Source: an archaeon | Lineage (GTDB): Archaea; Asgardarchaeota; Hermodarchaeia; Hermodarchaeales; Hermodarchaeaceae | Assembly: GCA_016550405.1 (NCBI GenBank) | Contig: JABXGX010000294.1 | Location: 1-8,657 of the forward strand | Length of the DNA stretch: 8,657 nt | Direction: 5' to 3' | Part shown: one piece after another, positions 5,336-8,657 of the stretch | Numbering within the stretch: position 1 is the first letter of the stretch | Layout: each line of letters starts with the position of its first letter | Notes under the pieces: model-generated | The model's database searches: none | What the model saw: only the letters and a program-made list of their open reading frames with translations | Told to the model about the DNA's origin: nothing | Translations under genes and position numbers: made by a program

Positions 5336-6013
5336 ATGGTTCGTTTACAAGTCGCATTGGATTACGAGAGCCTCGACGAGGCTCTGAAAATGGCCGAAAG
5401 AGTCGCACCCTATGTGGACATTATGGAAGTGGGTACTCCTTTAATTAAAGCTGAAGGGATTGGCGCCGTGAAAGCCCTCAGTAAAGCCCATCCGGATAAA
5501 GCAATCTGCGCGGATCTCAAAACTGCTGATGCAGGATATCTTGAGGTACAAATGGCGGCGCAAGCCTCAGCAAACTTGGTCACGGTGTTAGCTGATGCCT
5601 ATAACGAGACACTCCTTGGGGCACTGCAAGCCGCTCACGAATATAGTGTAGAAATAATGGCCGATCTCATTGTCTCCCGCATCCCAATAAGCCGACTTGC
5701 TGACATCGTAGGTTTATCATACAAAGAAACACACATTCATTATGCTTGTGTTCACAGTGGATTAGACCGGCGGGCCGCTCGACGTGCGCCTTTATCAGAA
5801 TTGGACCAAGTTGCCCGACTCCGTGGGCATCCTTGTCTTGCCGTAGCAGGGGGCATCCGCGTAGCGGACCTGCCTAAAATCATGGCATACCCTGTTGAGA
5901 TTGTGATAGCAGGGGGAGGCATTACGAAGGCAAAGAATCCAGCCAAGGCGGCGCAATCGTTTCAAAGTAAAATTAGAGCCTTAACAATGACAAAGCCAAA
6001 AAATCATAGTTAG
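5336..6013 (+). CDS. hxlA: 3-hexulose-6-phosphate synthase
   Basis: This 225-residue protein belongs to the orotidine-monophosphate-decarboxylase superfamily of TIM barrels. Hexulose-phosphate synthase joins formaldehyde and ribulose 5-phosphate. In many archaea lacking the oxidative pentose pathway it runs in reverse to supply ribulose 5-phosphate for nucleotides. The superfamily active-site residues are visible: D9 (VALD), E31 (EVGTPLI), and D60, K62 and D65 (ADLKTAD). H140 lies in CVHSG and a phosphate-binding loop in AVAGGI (169-174). D110, L143 and A171 occupy positions that, in my alignment, separate hexulose-phosphate synthase from 3-keto-gulonate-6-phosphate decarboxylase, favouring the synthase. 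It is stand-alone, not fused to formaldehyde-activating enzyme or the isomerase, and no isomerase gene is in the window. An in-frame TAG at 5321-5323 and AGGAAG at 5322-5327 support the ATG at 5336. Its stop overlaps that of the topoisomerase gene. Confidence 0.85.
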   Translation: MVRLQVALDYESLDEALKMAERVAPYVDIMEVGTPLIKAEGIGAVKALSKAHPDKAICADLKTADAGYLEVQMAAQASANLVTVLADAYNETLLGALQAAHEYSVEIMADLIVSRIPISRLADIVGLSYKETHIHYACVHSGLDRRAARRAPLSELDQVARLRGHPCLAVAGGIRVADLPKIMAYPVEIVIAGGGITKAKNPAKAAQSFQSKIRALTMTKPKNHS

Positions 6014-7767
6014 TTTTCGGTTGTTTCGGACTCCTTATCAATCCAGCCAAATTTTCGTTGAAGAGTCGTCGAGTAGTAGTCTTTCCAATCGTAATCCACT
6101 TGACGACCCCAATCACGGTAGATGCGGGGATCAATATAGGATTTCAGACTAGTTCCTAGATTCCAGGTCCGTGTTTTCTTTGCAATATCAACTTGGGCTT
6201 TGAGTTTATCTTGTGCGTCCTTCGCTCTTGCGAGGCGCTCCTTTGCAACCTCCACACTCCGTCGCGCAGTTGCAATAGAAGAGGCATAAGGACGATTCTT
6301 ACCACGAGGAATCGGTTTCCCCTTCACTTTTAGTTCCTCAAGTTTTGCGGTTTGTTTCGTTTCCCGCTCTTTAAGGCGTGTTTGCCGGGCTACCAGATTA
6401 GCCTTTGCTTTTTCAATCCGGGCTTTGGCTTTCTTTTGTCGTTCACGAAATCGTTCTAAGCGTTTATTCCAGCCTTTGGGTGCCTGCTTGGTGTGATTAC
6501 ACACAATTGCGGCTTCGAGATTCGCGCGTTTGGCTGCGTTTTTCTTCACCCAATTGGGATCCTCAAATTTAACTTTTGATCGAGCCAAAGCAGTCCTAAC
6601 GGTACTGCTTGCATGAAAAGTACGAAAGACCTTCGCGGTTAGTCCCGGCATTATCTCTGAAAGATAAGCATTCACATTTCGGCTTTTGACATCAGGGAAA
6701 ATTTGAGGCCGATCACGGCTTGGATGTCCAGGTCCGTCACGGTTCGTGGTGTTGGGAGCCCGGGCATTTTCAATTAAGAATTGTAATTGTTTGACAACTT
6801 CTTGGGGGAGTTTAATCGTTTTGTGCCAAGGGACCGAGTCTTTCCCTAAAAACTGAAACTCAACAACGCCATCCTCCTTTATGGTGACATGTTCAGGTCG
6901 CAACGTTGTAGCGCCAACAGTATCTGCTTCATCTGGATCTTTTTCATCGCCTACACGGAGACTCAGCATATCTATTAGATAACAAGCAGTTGCGATTTTT
7001 CGGCGTCGGGCTTGGTTTGAATTCATGTCCTCCTGAATTGCTTGGCGCACGTTTTTAATGCGCTTTGCAAGCTGTTGAGCAACCTCGAACTTTTGTGCTT
7101 CACGATCTTGTTTAATTGAAGCTGTATCAGAAACCCAAATATATTTGATTTTTCCAGAAAGCTTGTCCTCCCATCGGGCTACCCAAAGACTATCTGATTG
7201 CCAGATACGTCCGCCCCAATCGCCCACAGGCATAGGAGCATCAGGGCTTAGATTGAGCGTAATATCCTGTTGTTGGGGACCTGGTTTCCATCGCCCGCGA
7301 AGAGGATGTTTGCCACGCCCCATAAAGATACAGCTGGGTTCAGCAGTCCAATTAGATATTTCAACTCGTTCTCCATCGATTTCTGCATACCCGTACTGTT
7401 CACGAAGGTCTTCACGATCTTTTTTCCGTTGTGCCGCTAAAGCCTTCCGGTCTTCAGTAGTCATGGCTTCTTTTTGTGCTTGCTCTCGCTCCCGCCGTTT
7501 GATACCCTCTTGAAATAAGTCATCTAAGTTCACTTCTTGGGGCTTTAGGACCGGTTTAATACCGAGAGCTTTACTAAAATCTTTAAGAAAATTTCGAACA
7601 AAGACTTGGTCTTCCCAGTAACCAAGGTGCCGTTTAGCGACCAACGCCATTGCCATTTGTTCCTGTTGGGCATCGAGTTCATAGTCAGTGCCACGGATTG
7701 TAAGAACCATTCCGGCAGGATTAGGAAGGCTTGTGACACGGATACCATTGTGAACCAGCCGTTTCAT
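6010..7767 (-). CDS. Eukaryote-type DNA topoisomerase IB
   Basis: This 585-residue enzyme relaxes positive and negative supercoils by nicking one strand through a 3'-phosphotyrosyl bond. All five catalytic residues match human TOP1: R271 (LRVGDEK), K309 (LGKDS), R382 (KVFRTF), H425 (CNH) and Y544 (KSYIDPR). Surrounding motifs such as DTVGATTLRPEHV and LQRKFGWI also match. The order is an N-terminal core with a charged helical stretch (about 88-125), the catalytic core (about 240-430), a basic coiled-coil linker (about 435-532) and the C-terminal domain holding the tyrosine. It lacks the long disordered N-terminus of animal enzymes, as known archaeal homologues do. An in-frame TGA at 7780-7782 makes the ATG at 7767 the first possible start; no Shine-Dalgarno motif is seen, but a TATA-like box lies about 50 bases upstream. 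From general knowledge, this enzyme occurs in Thaumarchaeota, relatives, and some Asgard archaea. Confidence 0.95.
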   Translation of the reverse strand: MKRLVHNGIRVTSLPNPAGMVLTIRGTDYELDAQQEQMAMALVAKRHLGYWEDQVFVRNFLKDFSKALGIKPVLKPQEVNLDDLFQEGIKRREREQAQKEAMTTEDRKALAAQRKKDREDLREQYGYAEIDGERVEISNWTAEPSCIFMGRGKHPLRGRWKPGPQQQDITLNLSPDAPMPVGDWGGRIWQSDSLWVARWEDKLSGKIKYIWVSDTASIKQDREAQKFEVAQQLAKRIKNVRQAIQEDMNSNQARRRKIATACYLIDMLSLRVGDEKDPDEADTVGATTLRPEHVTIKEDGVVEFQFLGKDSVPWHKTIKLPQEVVKQLQFLIENARAPNTTNRDGPGHPSRDRPQIFPDVKSRNVNAYLSEIMPGLTAKVFRTFHASSTVRTALARSKVKFEDPNWVKKNAAKRANLEAAIVCNHTKQAPKGWNKRLERFRERQKKAKARIEKAKANLVARQTRLKERETKQTAKLEELKVKGKPIPRGKNRPYASSIATARRSVEVAKERLARAKDAQDKLKAQVDIAKKTRTWNLGTSLKSYIDPRIYRDWGRQVDYDWKDYYSTTLQRKFGWIDKESETTEN

Positions 7768-7813
7768 GGGGGAAGAGCCTCATTGTCTCGTTTCTGCGCC
7801 ATCATCACAATTT

Positions 7814-7824
7814 GATATTTTAAG
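7814..7824 (-). promoter_or_regulatory. TATA-like box for topoisomerase IB
   Basis: The minus strand reads CTTAAAATATC. Transcription would begin about 25 bases downstream, near 7790, leaving a leader of about 23 bases before the ATG at 7767. The stretch just upstream contains AAACG, compatible with a purine-containing BRE. No Shine-Dalgarno motif is present. Confidence 0.4.
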
Positions 7825-7922
7825 CGTTTGGGGAAATACTAGAAGTGAAGTGCTAAGAGCGTTTTCACAAGATCGATCTAAACCGCCTATTAGCGTACCC
7901 ACTACTTTAAGCAGACCTATAG

Positions 7923-7941
7923 GCATTCGAGGAGCGAATGC
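7923..7941 (-). repeat. Short hairpin at the 3' end of the small membrane-protein gene
   Basis: GCATTCG (7923-7929) and CGAATGC (7935-7941) are perfect 7-base arms with a 5-base loop, touching the TAG stop (7941-7943) of the minus-strand gene. No T-run follows on the minus strand, so it is not a textbook terminator; it could be a transcript-end or stability hairpin. Confidence 0.35.
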
Positions 7942-8357
7942 TATTCTGTGGATTCGGGGCTGAGTATAAAGTATTGTTCGACAAAACTGAAAATCGCGTT
8001 GCCGAGAAGGGATCCGGCGAGTCCGAGTAAACCACCGATGAGAACAATGATTACAGCAAGAACACCGCCCATGCCTTCTAATCCTGCAAGAGCCCCGAAG
8101 AGATCAAGGACCACGATTCCGCCCAAGGCAGCATGAATACCAACGAGAATTCCCCAAGCAGTAAGACCACCCACGAAGCCCACTAAGGCAGCTCGAGAAT
8201 ATCGACGCACAAAGAAGCCCGTAAGTGCTGCAGCAATGATTGCCCCAGACCAACTAATTAGATAAAGCAGAAGTATTGTCAAAACGAGGGTAAGGAGAAA
8301 GGTTTTGAGTAAATTCTGTTGAGCGAACGCGCCATAGATTTGTTGTGCAGTTGTCAT
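7941..8357 (-). CDS. Small polytopic membrane protein
   Basis: This 138-residue protein is mostly hydrophobic, with four likely membrane segments (about 17-35, 36-50, 57-78 and 97-119). They are rich in Gly and Ala, with small-residue packing motifs (ALVGFVGGL, LIGGLLGLAGSLLG). A basic loop (RRYSR, 51-55) suggests that loop faces the cytoplasm. There are no cysteines and no charged residues inside the helices, so a transporter mechanism cannot be proposed. The ATG at 8357 follows GGGGTGATACCAA, a strong Shine-Dalgarno match (GGTGAT) five bases from the start. This motif overlaps the TGA stop of the upstream penicillin-acylase-like gene, six bases away, so the two are probably co-transcribed and translationally coupled. 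I do not recognise the family. Confidence 0.72.
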   Translation of the reverse strand: MTTAQQIYGAFAQQNLLKTFLLTLVLTILLLYLISWSGAIIAAALTGFFVRRYSRAALVGFVGGLTAWGILVGIHAALGGIVVLDLFGALAGLEGMGGVLAVIIVLIGGLLGLAGSLLGNAIFSFVEQYFILSPESTE

Positions 8358-8363
8358 TTGGTA

Positions 8364-8657
8364 TCACCCCGTGAGAATGAGAATGGATTCTATTCGAAAT
8401 GAAAAAAGCAGAAGATCATCGATATCAAAGTACATATAGTCGATGTGGTAATCCCCGACAAGGAACAGCTGGAAGAGTTGGTCGCTGTAATGTGAGGAGA
8501 GAGGATTCCCACTTTGACCGCCAGGGATTACGCTGAGCGCATGCATTGGCTCCTTTAGATTGACAATGAGACGTTCGCTTGGACCACCTGTGGCCGCACC
8601 TTGCTCCCGGGCCCACATGTTGACACGGGATGGATTTACAGTGACTCCACTACCATC
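8364..8657 (-). CDS. Penicillin-acylase-family hydrolase, C-terminal part (5' end outside the window)
   Basis: The frame is open to the right edge of the window, so only the last 97 residues are visible. They match the conserved C-terminal end of the penicillin amidase beta subunit: DGSGVTVNPS, then ERLIVNLKEP, then PGGQSGNPLSSHYSDQ, then a short VGDY. These enzymes are N-terminal-nucleophile amidases, made as a precursor that self-cleaves, usually secreted, and act on acyl amides such as beta-lactam side chains, acyl-homoserine lactones or peptides. The catalytic serine and signal peptide would lie outside the window. After the usual end point there are about 25 more residues (HIDYMYFDIDD and a hydrophobic end), longer than I expect for the family. 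The next gene starts six bases downstream. Family assignment is confident; substrate is unknown. Confidence 0.83.
   Translation of the reverse strand, partial: DGSGVTVNPSRVNMWAREQGAATGGPSERLIVNLKEPMHALSVIPGGQSGNPLSSHYSDQLFQLFLVGDYHIDYMYFDIDDLLLFSFRIESILILTG

Noticed and set aside
7145..7513. Plus-strand open frame of 122 codons inside the topoisomerase gene
   Set aside because: It is fully antisense to the conserved topoisomerase core and rich in Arg and Ser, as expected for a shadow frame.

Overview
The window looks archaeal, with an Asgard or TACK-type lineage most likely, but it cannot be placed further from sequence alone. The evidence is a eukaryote-type DNA topoisomerase IB with a complete catalytic set, a stand-alone archaeal-style 3-hexulose-6-phosphate synthase, TATA-like boxes about 25 bases ahead of plausible transcript starts, and zinc-ribbon membrane proteins. 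Shine-Dalgarno motifs appear before some genes and not others. GTG and TTG starts seem to be used.

Left part (1-2520, plus strand): the 3' end of a probable secreted or surface protein is followed by a perfect hairpin with a T-run. A C-rich spacer follows, then a 450-residue protein with two helix-turn-helix-like modules and two LAGLIDADG motifs, both with their acidic residue intact. This is a candidate free-standing homing endonuclease or a regulator derived from one. Its first ~100 codons are C-rich and the rest AT-rich, so it looks chimeric. A 60-residue HTH-like protein with its own TATA box follows.

Middle (2548-5202, minus strand): three genes are read right to left. They encode a two-helix membrane zinc ribbon, a soluble zinc ribbon, and a large membrane-anchored protein with a Cys-Ala tail (seven cysteines in 14 residues). 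All three carry candidate metal-binding cysteines. The first gene shares a divergent promoter with the hexulose-phosphate synthase gene, and a perfect 9-base inverted repeat brackets a TATA-like core there.

Right part (5203-8657): hexulose-phosphate synthase (plus) and topoisomerase IB (minus) converge with their stop codons overlapping. Upstream of the topoisomerase on the minus strand lie a small polytopic membrane protein and the C-terminal end of a penicillin-acylase-family hydrolase that runs off the window. Those two genes are six bases apart and look translationally coupled.

Metabolically, only the pentose-phosphate supply step (hexulose-phosphate synthase) and DNA relaxation (topoisomerase) are confidently assigned. 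The most unusual content is the chimeric HTH-LAGLIDADG gene and the cysteine-rich membrane cluster. No rRNA, tRNA or CRISPR array was recognised.
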